DNA from: VXRD01 sp965232265
GTDB lineage: Bacteria; Latescibacterota; UBA2968
Direction: 5' to 3'
NCBI GenBank assembly: GCA_965232265.1
Contig: CBDDPH010000002.1
Span: 2,604,001-2,668,000, forward strand
Length of the DNA stretch: 64,000 nt
Below, in pieces: positions 18,366 through 28,200 of this stretch. Below the pieces are notes generated by a model. The model saw only the letters and a list, made by a program, of their open reading frames with translations. It did no database searches and was not told the origin of the DNA. The position numbers and the translations under genes were made by a program. Positions within the stretch are counted from its first letter, which is position 1. Each line of letters begins with the position of its first letter.

Positions 18366-18815
18366 TCACATGTCCATGTCCTCGTCTTCGTCCGCAGTTT
18401 CGGCAATATGGCCCTCAATTTTGCCGACCATTTCATCGGCGGTGTTTTCTTTTGTCAGAGTTTCCAGCAGGGCTTTGTCCTCGGGATTGATGACCAGGAC
18501 CAGCCCGGTCTTGTTATTGGTTTTGAGGTGTTGTTCTATGCCGAGGGCGGCGGCCAACAGGCGAGCTTGGCCGGTGCGGTCTGCGTCGGTTACGTCCAGG
18601 GTGAGAAAGAGAACAGGCTCGGCAGACATGGTTTCTCGAACTTCGTCGAGAATGGGCACCAGTGCCTTACAGGAGCCACACCAGTCGGCGTGTACCTTGA
18701 TCACGTACAGGGCTGGCGTGCCTTCGCCTTCTACTTCGACGGAGGCTGCAAAGGTGGGGGCTGTGGCGAACAATAAGGCGAGGACGATGAGGGAGAGGGC
18801 GCGTCGGGCTTGCAT
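18366..18815 (-). CDS. Secreted thioredoxin-like protein
   Basis: 149 residues from the ATG at 18815, preceded by AAGGAGTAG; an upstream in-frame start at 18869 would put extra polar residues before the signal peptide. MQARRALSLIVLALLFATAPTF is a cleavable signal ending near AASV. The thioredoxin active site is WCGSCK in VKVHADWCGSCK-like context (the stretch VIKVHADWCGSCKAL). The tail is very acidic (ETADEDEDMDM). It likely acts on disulfides in the periplasm. No cytochrome-maturation gene is adjacent, so its partner is unknown. Confidence 0.85.
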   Translation of the reverse strand: MQARRALSLIVLALLFATAPTFAASVEVEGEGTPALYVIKVHADWCGSCKALVPILDEVRETMSAEPVLFLTLDVTDADRTGQARLLAAALGIEQHLKTNNKTGLVLVINPEDKALLETLTKENTADEMVGKIEGHIAETADEDEDMDM

Positions 18816-18946
18816 GGGGCTACTCCTTGAAATGGGTGAATAAGCCAGGTCGTTGGCTCGGGTCTGCAACTCGCTTTCTCTAACTCATCCGAGAAAAATA
18901 AGTTGCAAAAAATAGAGATGTGAAGAATGACAAATAAAAAGGATGC

Positions 18947-18972
18947 AGATACCCTGCATCCTTTTTCGTTTC
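18947..18972. terminator. Hairpin terminator
   Basis: AAAAAGGATGCAG and CTGCATCCTTTTT pair around a short loop between 18939 and 18966, and T runs follow on the plus strand while A-rich sequence on the other side gives T on the minus strand. It separates the thioredoxin gene's upstream region from the repeat-bearing spacer. Confidence 0.6.
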
Positions 18973-18987
18973 TTTATTCGCATATTT

Positions 18988-19114
18988 ACGCGATGTGTGA
19001 CATCAAAACCGCCACATAGTCATACCGATAAACGGATATAAAAAAGTCAAAATCACTGGATTGCGGCCCCGTATTACAACCTTACGGGACATGCTTTAAG
19101 CATGCCGCAATGAC
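18988..19114. repeat. Dispersed repeat, copy 1
   Basis: The first 79 bp (18988-19066) match the reverse complement of 42767-42845 with three differences. The similarity resumes at the end (TTTAAGCATGCCGCAATGAC), after an insertion of about 27 bp in this copy. The 334-bp spacer 18870-19203 holds this repeat and the hairpin before it, and no gene that I can support. Confidence 0.85.
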
Positions 19115-19203
19115 GGCTCTAAAATCCTTGTTTCGCTGACTGCTGACCACTGATTGCTTGTTTTTTGACTCTTATTCAAAAGTCACACAGGACGTTCGCA
19201 TAT

Positions 19204-19530
19204 TTATATTGCAATGACCTTTTTGGCACCTTCACGCTCCGGCCAGGCAATATGAATGCTTACCTCGCAATTGAGGCGGTTGAGAAATCGCATCAACCGT
19301 TCGACGCTGTAATAGGAAAACTTACCGCTTTTAAGTCGGGAAATTTCTGGTTGCTTAACTTCCAGAATTCTCGCGGCCTCTGTTTGAGTCAGCTTGCGGT
19401 GTTTGAGGATTCGAAAAATCTCCGCGCCGAGTTGGGCTTTGAGCAACTCTTCTTTTGCTTCCTCTTCATTAAAGCCCAAATCTAAAAAGATATTGCCGCT
19501 ACTCTCTTCAATTTTAATATCCTCATCCAT
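19204..19530 (-). CDS. HTH antitoxin, HigA2/COG5606-like
   Basis: 108 residues. The middle carries a helix-turn-helix of the XRE type, LTQTEAARILEVKQPEISRLKSGKF, and the tail FLNRLNCEVSIHI is characteristic of the COG5606 antitoxins. It overlaps by 8 bp the upstream gene for a Gp49-like toxin, an arrangement (toxin first, antitoxin second) normal for HigBA-type pairs. It should neutralise the toxin and repress the operon. Both genes are intact. Confidence 0.88.
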   Translation of the reverse strand: MDEDIKIEESSGNIFLDLGFNEEEAKEELLKAQLGAEIFRILKHRKLTQTEAARILEVKQPEISRLKSGKFSYYSVERLMRFLNRLNCEVSIHIAWPEREGAKKVIAI

Positions 19531-19897
19531 GGTTTTCCTCCTGTTGAGCTAACTCTTTAGCGCGTCTCAATCGTCTTTTAATTAAGTCGATGTCTCTCTT
19601 AGGGGTGGCGATTCCTCGTTTCGATTTCTTCTGAAATGCATGAAGCACATAAAGACTTTTGCCAATCTTGACAGTATAAACGGCGCGGTAGGTATTTGTA
19701 GCATAATCACTGATAATCTCAAATACACCGGGCTCAATGCCTCTCATCGGTTTGGTAGAGGGCGGCGTTTGTCCGGTCTGCACCAGATAGAGCACATGTC
19801 CAATATTTTTGCGGACCTGGTTGGGAAAACGCTGTAGTTGCTCTCTCGAATCTCCAACCCACCGAACATTTCTGAGGAATATGCCTTCACGCTCCAT
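19523..19897 (-). CDS. Toxin, phage-derived Gp49-like/HigB (RelE superfamily)
   Basis: 124 residues. The RelE-fold core reads VRKNIGHVLYLVQ, MRGIEPGVFEIISDYATNTYRAVYTV and LYVLHAFQKKSKRGIATPKRDIDLIKRRL, the pattern of COG4679 Gp49-like toxins, which cleave mRNA on the ribosome. The basic residues and the FQKKS..G.TP block are conserved in the family. It is the first gene of a two-gene unit with the HTH antitoxin overlapping its end. Nothing upstream within 97 bp belongs to it. Confidence 0.88.
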   Translation of the reverse strand: MEREGIFLRNVRWVGDSREQLQRFPNQVRKNIGHVLYLVQTGQTPPSTKPMRGIEPGVFEIISDYATNTYRAVYTVKIGKSLYVLHAFQKKSKRGIATPKRDIDLIKRRLRRAKELAQQEENHG

Positions 19898-19994
19898 GTT
19901 CTGACTATATCTAATTAGCTATACCATGTCAACCCTTTTGGTCAAACTCACCGGCCCGCGCTTTTCTCGCTACGTTTGTGTGGGTTGATCTTTT

Positions 19995-20933
19995 TTACGC
20001 GCTCTTGTGACGCAATCTATCGACTGCTACGGCGATGACGATAATAATGCCGGTGACGATTTCTTGTACCCAATTTGGCAAGCCCATTTGTGAACAGCCA
20101 GAGCGGATGACGGTCATGATCAGTGCGCCGACCACGCTGCCGAGTACTGAGCCTTCGCCGCCCGAGAGACTGCCCCCGCCAATGACAACGGCGGCGATGA
20201 CGTCGAGTTCGAGGCCAACGGCGACCGTGGGATCGCCTACGGTGAGGCGAGAAAATTGGAGAAGCCCGGCTATGCCTGCGGATGTTCCGGCGAGGGTATA
20301 GACGAGTAATTTGGTGGCTTCGACGCGGATACCGCACAGGCGAGCCGTGTTTTCGTTGGATCCAATGGCGACGATGTGTTTGCCCGGGCGGGTATAGGCG
20401 AGGAATCCGCCGGTGAGAAGGGCGAGGATAATGAGGAGCCATACGCCGGGTGGGAATATCCACCACGCACCTCGCTGAAGTGCTGCGAGCAGGTCGATGA
20501 GATAGGTGAGGGGGGCATCGATTTTTTGTTCGCCAGCCAGTCCTTTGGCAATGCCGCGCACGAGCAGGAGCGTGCCGAGTGTGACGATAAAAGGCACGAC
20601 GCGAAAACGGGTGATGATCAGGCCGTTGACAAGGCCGCACAGCGTGCCTGTGAGTATGCCGATGAAGGCGGCGAACAGGGGGGACAGACCAGCTTGGAGC
20701 GATGCGGCGATGGTGACGGTGGTCAGGGCTATGATGGAGCCGACGGATAGGTCGATGCCTCCGGCAATGATGACGAGGGTCATGCCGAGTGCTGCCGTGC
20801 CTACAATGGCTGTTTGACGCGCGATGGTTTCGAGGTTGCGACCGCTGCTAAAGCTATCGGGCCCGAGAATGGCGAATAGGCCGTACACCGCAAGTAGGCC
20901 CAGCAAGGGGGCAAAGCGCGATAGATGAGTCAC
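19995..20933 (-). CDS. Ribose-type ABC transporter permease
   Basis: 312 residues from a GTG at 20933 that overlaps the stop of the ATPase gene (GTGA). The family markers are ALGMTLVIIAGGIDLSVGSIIAL, GLINGLIITRFRVVPFIVTLGT-like text and VVIGGGSLSGGEGSVLGSVVGAL, all typical of RbsC/XylH permeases with 8-10 helices. It is the last gene of the operon with SDR dehydrogenase, binding protein and ATPase. The sugar imported cannot be named from sequence. Confidence 0.92.
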   Translation of the reverse strand: MTHLSRFAPLLGLLAVYGLFAILGPDSFSSGRNLETIARQTAIVGTAALGMTLVIIAGGIDLSVGSIIALTTVTIAASLQAGLSPLFAAFIGILTGTLCGLVNGLIITRFRVVPFIVTLGTLLLVRGIAKGLAGEQKIDAPLTYLIDLLAALQRGAWWIFPPGVWLLIILALLTGGFLAYTRPGKHIVAIGSNENTARLCGIRVEATKLLVYTLAGTSAGIAGLLQFSRLTVGDPTVAVGLELDVIAAVVIGGGSLSGGEGSVLGSVVGALIMTVIRSGCSQMGLPNWVQEIVTGIIIVIAVAVDRLRHKSA

Positions 20934-22423
20934 AGTGCGACCTCCTGTGCGGTGGCTTCGAGCATGAGGCTGTGTTCGCTGCACTGATCAACGGGGTGCG
21001 CGGGACCGAGGTGACCGCGATACATGACGGCGATGCGATCGCATATCCCGAGGAGTTCGGGCAGGTAACTGCTTACGAGGAGAATGGCTTTGCCCTGGGT
21101 GGCGAGTTGGTCAATCAGGTGGTAGATGTCGGCTTTGCTGGCAATGTCAATACCGCGCGTGGGTTCGTCCAAAAGCAGGCAATCTACGTCGTGGTGGAGC
21201 AGGCGGGCGAGCGCGACTTTTTGCTGGTTGCCGCCGGAGAGGTCTGCAATGGGTTGTGCAGGTCCCGATGTGCGAATGCCGAGGCGAGATATCCACTTAT
21301 GGGCAATGGCACGCAGTTTTTGGGGAAAGATGATGCCTCTGGGCAAGCGCGAGAGGGTGAGGTTATCGGTCAGACTCATCGACTGGGCGAGTCCCTCGTC
21401 TTTGCGGTCTTCGCTGAGCAGTCCCATTCCCTGAGCGAGGCGCTGTGCAGGTGTTGCGCGGGTAGTGTTGTGCGCGAAGGTGATATTGCCTTTGCGGATG
21501 GGGTCAAGGCCAAAGATGGCGCGCAAAAGTTCCGTGCGGCCCGCGCCGATGAGTCCACCAATGCCGAGTACTTCTCCGCGGTGCAGGACGAGGGACGCGC
21601 TGTGAGGGAGAGGGTCGCCAGTGAGGTCTGTGAGGTCGAGGAGTGGGTCGCACGGTGTGCGGTTGGAGCGGGGAAAAAAGTCATCAATTTGCCGACCGAC
21701 CATGAGGTGAACGATGTCGGATATGGGCGTTTGGGCGACCAGGTCGTTGCCAGCTTTTTTGCCGTCTCGCAGAACTGTGAATTGATCGGCGATTTCTGCG
21801 ATTTCTTCGAGGAAGTGCGAGATATAGACGATTGCCAAATTTCGTGCTTTCAGGCGTTGCATCACGCGAAATAAACGGTCGGCATCTGCGCGCGTGAGGC
21901 TGCTGGTGGGTTCGTCGAGGACGAGAACGCGGCATTGAACAGATAGTGCGCGGGCAATTTCTACGATTTGTCGTTCGGCAATGGTGAGGGTGTTCACGCG
22001 CGCGTGGGGATCGATGTCGGCATGGTCGAGTTCCGTCAGCGCGTTTTGGACAAGGGCGTGCATGTCTGATTTTTGCAATAACCCGCGTCGCGTGATTTCC
22101 ATTCCGAGGAGGACGTTTTCGGCAACGGTTAGATGAGGCGCGAGGGAGAGTTCTTGATAGATCATGGCGACGCCCTGCTGCCGCGCCTGGAGGGGATTGG
22201 CTGGCGCGAAGGGCAATCCGTCAATAGCCATTTCCCCGGCATCGGGTTGCAAGGCGCCCGATAGCACTTTCATCAGGGTGCTTTTGCCCGCGCCATTTTC
22301 ACCGATGAGGGCGTGGATTTCACCGGGTGAAACGGCAAAATCCACGTTGTGGAGCGCGACGGTCGCGCCAAAGGTTTTGCAGATGCCGCGCATGGCAAAG
22401 CGCGGATGTTTGAGAATGGACAT
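20930..22423 (-). CDS. Ribose-type ABC transporter ATP-binding protein
   Basis: 497 residues with two ATPase domains, as in RbsA/XylG/MglA. Domain 1 has Walker A GENGAGKST and Walker B VLVLDEPTSSLT; domain 2 begins at about residue 260 with the degenerate Walker A GLIGAGRTELL normal for these proteins, signature LSGGNQQKVALARLL and Walker B CLLLDEPTRGID. It powers sugar import through the permease that overlaps its end by 4 bp. The binding-protein gene lies 90 bp upstream. Confidence 0.93.
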   Translation of the reverse strand: MSILKHPRFAMRGICKTFGATVALHNVDFAVSPGEIHALIGENGAGKSTLMKVLSGALQPDAGEMAIDGLPFAPANPLQARQQGVAMIYQELSLAPHLTVAENVLLGMEITRRGLLQKSDMHALVQNALTELDHADIDPHARVNTLTIAERQIVEIARALSVQCRVLVLDEPTSSLTRADADRLFRVMQRLKARNLAIVYISHFLEEIAEIADQFTVLRDGKKAGNDLVAQTPISDIVHLMVGRQIDDFFPRSNRTPCDPLLDLTDLTGDPLPHSASLVLHRGEVLGIGGLIGAGRTELLRAIFGLDPIRKGNITFAHNTTRATPAQRLAQGMGLLSEDRKDEGLAQSMSLTDNLTLSRLPRGIIFPQKLRAIAHKWISRLGIRTSGPAQPIADLSGGNQQKVALARLLHHDVDCLLLDEPTRGIDIASKADIYHLIDQLATQGKAILLVSSYLPELLGICDRIAVMYRGHLGPAHPVDQCSEHSLMLEATAQEVAL

Positions 22424-22513
22424 AAAGGATGTTGTGCGTGGGGCCTGACTGCTTTAGGCGATTGAAGGAATGGCGATGGTAATTATTGCAATTCGGAAAA
22501 GTTATTTCACCAT

Positions 22514-23500
22514 TTATTTGAGCCATTTATTCAGGTCTGGCGTCAATACATCTTTGATGTCTGGATCGTTCATGTTGTCTTTGGTGACGAGGGCAACGCC
22601 GGTGTCGATGCGTTTTTCAACGGGTTGATTTTGGAGGTGTGCGACCATGGTTTTGACGCCGAGGTAGCCCATTCTAAAGGGATTTTGCAGTACAAGCCCG
22701 TGGATCTGGTCGCTTTCGAGTGCGCTGACGAGTTTTTCCGAGCTGTCAAAGCCGATGAAGATGACACTGCCAGCGATGCCCGCGTCTTGCAGGGCGCGCA
22801 GCATGCCAAATGTGGTGGATTCGTTGGGGCAGAAGATGCCCTGGATGGTGAGTTTGCCATTTGCGTCTTTCAAGGGCGCGAGCAAGTTTTCGCTGGCCCG
22901 ATACGCGCTTTCGGTGGTGGCACCGCCGTGCTGATTTGATGAGGTGATTTCGATGTCTGCATGCTCGCCTATTGCGTCGAGGAATCCCTGTTCGCGTTTC
23001 ATGGTGCTGGCAGAGCCTTCTTGGTAGCGCAGCATGATGACTTTGCCCTTTTGATTCAGGCGTTGGGCCATACCGACACCTGCGAGGCGTCCGCCGCGAT
23101 AATTATCGGTGGCGACAAAGGAGACGAAGTCCTCGCTTTGAAGGCCGGAGTCGATAATGACGACCGGGATGCCGCTGCGTGTGGCATTGGCGACGGGCAC
23201 GCGAAGGGCGGTGTCGTCGAGGGGCGCGAGCACAATGCCCGAAACGCCGCGCGAGATGAAGTTTTCGACCAGTGCGATCTGGTCTTCGCGGTCGTCTTCT
23301 TTGAGCGGGCCTTTCCATAAAATTTCTATGTCTAATTCGCGCTGCGCTTTGACTGCGCCTGCGTGAATCGATTTCCAAAATTCGTGGGTTGTGCCTTTGG
23401 GTATGACGGCGATGGTCGTTTTTTCCGGGCCGGTTTGTTCACTGCCACAAGCGATGAAGAACATGCTTAATAGGGTTAATGAGATTATGGTGCGGTTCAT
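22514..23500 (-). CDS. Sugar-binding lipoprotein of ABC transporter (RbsB-like)
   Basis: 328 residues. The N-terminus is a lipoprotein signal ending in FIACGSEQ. The mature part has the periplasmic-binding-protein type I pattern: IAVIPKGTTHEFWKSIHAGAVKAQREL, then GVSGIVLAPLDDTALRVPVANA, and GRLAGVGMAQRLNQKGKV. These are features of ribose/galactose/autoinducer-type binding proteins. The start overlaps the SDR stop by 4 bp, and a GGAGGAGG-type ribosome site sits inside the SDR C-terminus. It delivers a sugar or polyol to the adjacent permease. Confidence 0.92.
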   Translation of the reverse strand: MNRTIISLTLLSMFFIACGSEQTGPEKTTIAVIPKGTTHEFWKSIHAGAVKAQRELDIEILWKGPLKEDDREDQIALVENFISRGVSGIVLAPLDDTALRVPVANATRSGIPVVIIDSGLQSEDFVSFVATDNYRGGRLAGVGMAQRLNQKGKVIMLRYQEGSASTMKREQGFLDAIGEHADIEITSSNQHGGATTESAYRASENLLAPLKDANGKLTIQGIFCPNESTTFGMLRALQDAGIAGSVIFIGFDSSEKLVSALESDQIHGLVLQNPFRMGYLGVKTMVAHLQNQPVEKRIDTGVALVTKDNMNDPDIKDVLTPDLNKWLK

Positions 23501-24351
23501 TCCTTTTTACCTCCTCCTTCCTGTATGTCCTCATCAGACGTAAGTCCCTCTCGGGCGATCCAGGATCTGTCCCATTTTTGGCCGCCGATGAGACCGCCAT
23601 CCACGACGAGGGCGTGACCGTTGACATAAGAGGCATAGTCACTGGCGAGATAGAGGGCTGCGTGTGCGATGTCTTCGGGCTGACCCGCGCGATGGATGGG
23701 CTGTCCGCCAGCGAGTTTTTCGGTCATGAGTTCGTATGCTTTGTCGGATTCTTCGGGCGCGAGGTCCAAGGCCGGGGCAAATATGGGGGTGGCGATGCCG
23801 CCGGGGCATATACAGTTGACGCGGATGTTGTGTGGTCCCAATTCCATTGCCGTTGTGCGGGTGAGGTGTATGACGGCGGCTTTGCACGCGCTGTACACAT
23901 GCGGTGCATAGCCCGTGCGAAGGCCGGCGACGGAACCCGTGCTGATGATGCTACCCGATCCCTGTTTTTTCATGATGGGAGCCGCGTGTTTGATGCCCAT
24001 GAAGACGCCGCGCAGGAGAATGCTTACGGTTTTGTCAAACCCCCGCATGGATGTTTCTGCAACAGGTCCCGCTACACCGCCGTATCCGGCGTTGTTAAAG
24101 AGGCAATCCAGGTGTCCAAAGTGCGTGATGGCGCGGTTAATCATCGCTCTGATATCGGGTTCCCGTCTCACATTCGTGTACTGGAAGATGGCGTTGGGAC
24201 CGAGTTCTTCTGCTACGGTTTGACCCTTATCTTCCTGGATGTCTGCGATGACGACTTGCGCGCCTTCTTCGACAAAGAGGCGAGCAGTTGCGCGACCAAT
24301 CCCGCTCGCGCCACCCGTGATGATCGCTACTTTTCCTTTGAGTAATCCCAT
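23497..24351 (-). CDS. SDR family NAD(P)-dependent oxidoreductase
   Basis: 284 residues of the classical short-chain dehydrogenase type. The cofactor site is TGGASGIGRATA with ADIQ after strand 2, which favours NAD over NADP. NNAGYGG and the catalytic Ser (STGSVAG), Tyr and Lys (YSACKAA) are present. The C-terminus ends in a Lys/Glu tail that overlaps the binding-protein start. As first gene of a sugar ABC operon it probably oxidises the imported sugar or polyol. Palindromic sites upstream may control the operon. Confidence 0.92.
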   Translation of the reverse strand: MGLLKGKVAIITGGASGIGRATARLFVEEGAQVVIADIQEDKGQTVAEELGPNAIFQYTNVRREPDIRAMINRAITHFGHLDCLFNNAGYGGVAGPVAETSMRGFDKTVSILLRGVFMGIKHAAPIMKKQGSGSIISTGSVAGLRTGYAPHVYSACKAAVIHLTRTTAMELGPHNIRVNCICPGGIATPIFAPALDLAPEESDKAYELMTEKLAGGQPIHRAGQPEDIAHAALYLASDYASYVNGHALVVDGGLIGGQKWDRSWIAREGLTSDEDIQEGGGKKE

Positions 24352-24425
24352 GAATAGTCCTCTTTATTTCAATATACGACGTTTTGTGCCAGACACACCA
24401 TATTTGGGGGATTGGATATGGGAAG

Positions 24426-24463
24426 CATACTAATTTTACATAAATTAGTATGAAATTAGTATG
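24426..24463. promoter_or_regulatory. Possible operator: three copies of an 11-bp motif
   Basis: CATACTAATTT at 24426-24436 is an exact inverted copy of AAATTAGTATG at 24442-24452, and a second direct copy abuts it at 24453-24463. The site is 75-112 bp upstream of the SDR start. A dimeric repressor could bind here; the same symmetry could also form an RNA hairpin. Confidence 0.5.
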
Positions 24464-24528
24464 GATGGACAGCTCGAAAATTTGTCGCAAAAATTGCACA
24501 GGTTGTGATTTGAATGTCGGATCTGATT

Positions 24529-25239
24529 CTAAGACAGTGCCATTTCCAATTTGTGTTTTCGTTTTATCCAGTCAGGGAGCATGCGTTCAAGCAAGTTATA
24601 AAACGCTGCCCCGTGATTGGGATGAAACAGGTGGCATAGCTCGTGGATGACGACGTATTCAATACATTCTCTGGGTGCTCTGATGAGTTCCAGATTTAGT
24701 GTCAGGTTGCCTTTTCTGCTCAAACTGCCCCAGCGCGTTTTCATATTTCGGATTTTGAGGGTGGGTTTATCTATCCCTTTTTTTTGTAAGGGACGCCAGC
24801 ATTCTTCAAACACTTGTGCAAAATAAATATTCGCCTTGCTTCGGTACCATTCTTCAAGCAACATCGCGATATGTTCTGGCTCGTTATTAACCGTTGCGAT
24901 GTAAAAAAAACCATGCTTGAGCAAGACCTTGTCTGTTTCGGCCTGTCTTATTTTCAGCCGATACTTTTTCCCGAGATAAAGGTGGCTTTCTCCTCCGACA
25001 AACCGCCGCTCTGGCGTCCGCGGGTCAAATTGTGCGAAATAGCGAATCTGGCGTCTTATCCAACGCGCGCGCTTGTAAACGCGACGTTTGATGAGGTTTT
25101 TATCTGTTTCCAGTGGTGCTTTTACAGTTACTAAGCCGTTTGGGTGAACGGCAATTTCGATAGATTTTCTGTTGGAATAACTCAGATGAAAGGGGATGGA
25201 TGCGCCCGCATACATGATGGCGTGCTGGGTTTCCGACAT
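24529..25239 (-). CDS. YgjP-type metallopeptidase (SprT-like, COG1451)
   Basis: 236 residues. The zinc motif HELCHLFHPNHG (HExxH plus a third His) lies near residue 190, and the preceding KTRWGSLSRKGNLTLNLELI is the signature of the YgjP/COG1451 metal-dependent hydrolases. The N-terminus carries the usual beta-rich part with IEIAVHPNGLVTVKAPL. Genes of this family often follow hsdR in type I restriction loci, as here: its ATG overlaps the hsdR stop by one base. Its role in the system is unknown; processing of HsdR has been suggested only by association. Confidence 0.88.
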   Translation of the reverse strand: MSETQHAIMYAGASIPFHLSYSNRKSIEIAVHPNGLVTVKAPLETDKNLIKRRVYKRARWIRRQIRYFAQFDPRTPERRFVGGESHLYLGKKYRLKIRQAETDKVLLKHGFFYIATVNNEPEHIAMLLEEWYRSKANIYFAQVFEECWRPLQKKGIDKPTLKIRNMKTRWGSLSRKGNLTLNLELIRAPRECIEYVVIHELCHLFHPNHGAAFYNLLERMLPDWIKRKHKLEMALS

Positions 25240-28200
25240 TAAGTGGGCCTCCAGAATTTGGCGATCCTCATGGTTTGGCTGATCATTTCGTCCATTTGTT
25301 CTGACGATAAATCAATGCCATGTATGTCTTCTACGACATCGTAAAAGAAATCATCAATCTCGTTTTTTACGGCATTTTGCGCGTCACTATCGTTCCAAAA
25401 ATCTACCTTCCAATTTTTATCTATCGCGGTTTGAATGGCGAGCGTTGTTTTTATTGCGATGTCATCGGTCTGGCTTTCATCCATATCAATTTTTGAGAAA
25501 CAGGGTTTAATTGCGCCAAAATACGCACAAGCTTCACCGTTATTGCGAATCGCATCGGGTACATCGTCGCGTTGTGTGCTTTCGACCTTCTCTCGAATCT
25601 CGCTCACCTTTTGCAGATAATCGAGGGCGAATATCCGTTGCTGCCTGAAATCATCGATTGCCTCCTGAATGAGTTTTGAGAATTTCTCATAAAAAGCGGG
25701 GTCTTTGTCCATGTTTTCGGTAATTTTGCGCTTGGTTGCATGCGCGATCTGGTCGGCGTTTGCTGCTGTATTTTGCGTGCGATAGATGCCTTGCGTCTCT
25801 CTGACTATGGAAAAGGCGTTGTCATCAAAAATATTTACGGGAGCGTTTAATTGGGTAACTTCGTTTGCCTGAATATGCGTGTTTAACAACTTTTTAATTC
25901 GGGCGTCATAATTGCCGTAATCAATGGCTTCGGCGTAGCGCAGTCTGACAGCCTTTCTCAGTTTCTCAAAACGCAAGAGATCGCTTTTGTAGCGTTTGAG
26001 TTGCGCCTCGTCGGTCTGCATCAGGAACTGCTCAGAAGAAAGCGCGATGGCGAGGGTCTTGCCGTACTGTGTGAGGCGTTCATAAAATTCATCTCGCAAT
26101 GCGTCATCGGATAGCAGGACTTCGTAGCGTTCTTCATCGCGGGAATGTTTAATTTCTTTGAATATGTCCCAGAGGTCCGAGTAATGTTGCGGCAATTTTT
26201 GTATTTCTTCCTGGATGGAGACCAAGACATCTGCGAGGTCCTCTCTGTCAAAATCCGCAAGTGCGTCGTATTCGTTCAGCGCCTTGTCCAGTTCACCCAG
26301 CACATTGGCATAATCCACGACATAGCCGAACTCCTTATTTTCGTGTACGCGATTCACCCGGGCAATCGCCTGAAGCAACGTGTGTTCGCGCAACTTGCGG
26401 CACAGATAGAGCACGGTATTGCGAGGCGCGTCAAATCCCGTGATGAGTTTATCTACGACAATCAAAATTTCCGGATCGTCTGCATATTTGAACTGCGCGA
26501 TGATTTGCTTGTTGTATTGGTCTTCGGAACCATAACGAGCCATCATTTTGTGCCAGAACGCGTTGACCTCATCCGTCTCTTCGCCGACCTCCTCATGCCC
26601 TTCTCTCGTATCTGGGGGAGAGATAACGACCTCCGATGAAACATCATTTATCTCATTAAAAAATTCTCGATATTTCAGGGCAGTTGATTTGTTGGGCGCG
26701 ACAAGTTGCGCTTTAAATCCGGTGTCCTGCCAGTTTGTGCGGTAGTGTTCGCTTATGTCAAACGCGCACATATAGACGATTTGATCTGCCTGATTGAGTG
26801 CATCTGCACGGGAATATTTTCTTTTTAAGTCGGCTTTTTGTTCCTCTGTCAGGTTTGCTGTATGGCGTTCGAACCACAAATCAACCGCGATTTCGTTTTG
26901 TTCTATCTCCACATGCCGACCTTCGTACAGCAGGGGAACTACCGCCTTGTCTTTTATCGCCTGTCGTGTGGCATAATGCGGTTCAATAAGACCGCCAAAT
27001 CTGACAAAACTGTTCTTCTCTTTTTTCATCAATGGCGTGCCCGTGAAACCGATGTAACAGGCATTGGGTAACATAAACCTCATACGCGCTGCGAGAGAAC
27101 CGAAGTTTGTGCGGTGGCTTTCATCTACGAGGACGACAATATCCGCTGAATCATCCATGTATTTTTCAGCAGAAAGTGCCGTATCAAATTTATTGATCAG
27201 CGTCGTGATGATGCCCACTTTGTTTTTGATGTGTTTGACCAGATTTCGCCCGGTTGTCGCCCTTTCCATGACCAGGCCACAAGCCGCGAAGGTGTTGCCG
27301 AGTTGTTTGTCCAGGTCTTTGCGGTCTGTAACCAGAATCATTCGGGCGTTGTTCAGTTCTGGATCTAAAGCCAGTGCGCGAGCGAGCATAACCATTGTGA
27401 TGGATTTCCCTGATCCCTGCGTGTGCCAGACAATGCCGCCCTGTCGGCGTCCTCTATTATCCGTTTGTTTAATGCGCTTCATTGCGGAACGAACGAGAAA
27501 GAATTGCTGGTATCGGGCAATTTTCTTGATACCGAGGTCAAAAACGATAAAGCCGTAAATCAGCTCCAACAGACGCTCTGGACGGCACAGACTGTAAAGA
27601 CACCGATCCTGTTCCGTGAGCAGTCGGTCGCCTGTGCTTTCAACAAAGTGCGATTGCGCCAGGGCAAAATCGCCGCAGAATAGGGCGTCTTTGTCTTTAG
27701 CGGAAAGGGGATTATTGATGCTGGCATTCACTTCGTGAGCAGAATCTTCCATTTCGTCCCAAATACTCCAGAACGCCTTTGAAGTTCCTACCGTTGCGTA
27801 TTTTGCCTCATTTTTGTTTATAGCCAACACTAACTGTGCGTAAATGAAAAGGCGCGGGATGTATTCTTCGCCCTGATTGCGGATTGTTTGAGATATGGCC
27901 TGATCCACATCCACATCGGGGCCTTTGCACTCGATTACGACAAGGGGAATGCCATTCACAAACAGCACAATGTCGGGTCTGGCGGTTTCCATGCTGCGGG
28001 TGCGTTCAACAGAAAATTCCGCTGTGGCGTGAAATACATTGTTCGCGGGATTTTTCCAGTCGATATAGTTCAGGGTATAACTTTTGGAGTCGCTTTCAAT
28101 GGTTTGTTCGAATGATGTGCCAAGCGTTATCAGGTCGTAGATCACTTCATTTGTTTTTTGCAAGCCGTCGTATTGGATATTTTTGATTTTCTGAATGGCG

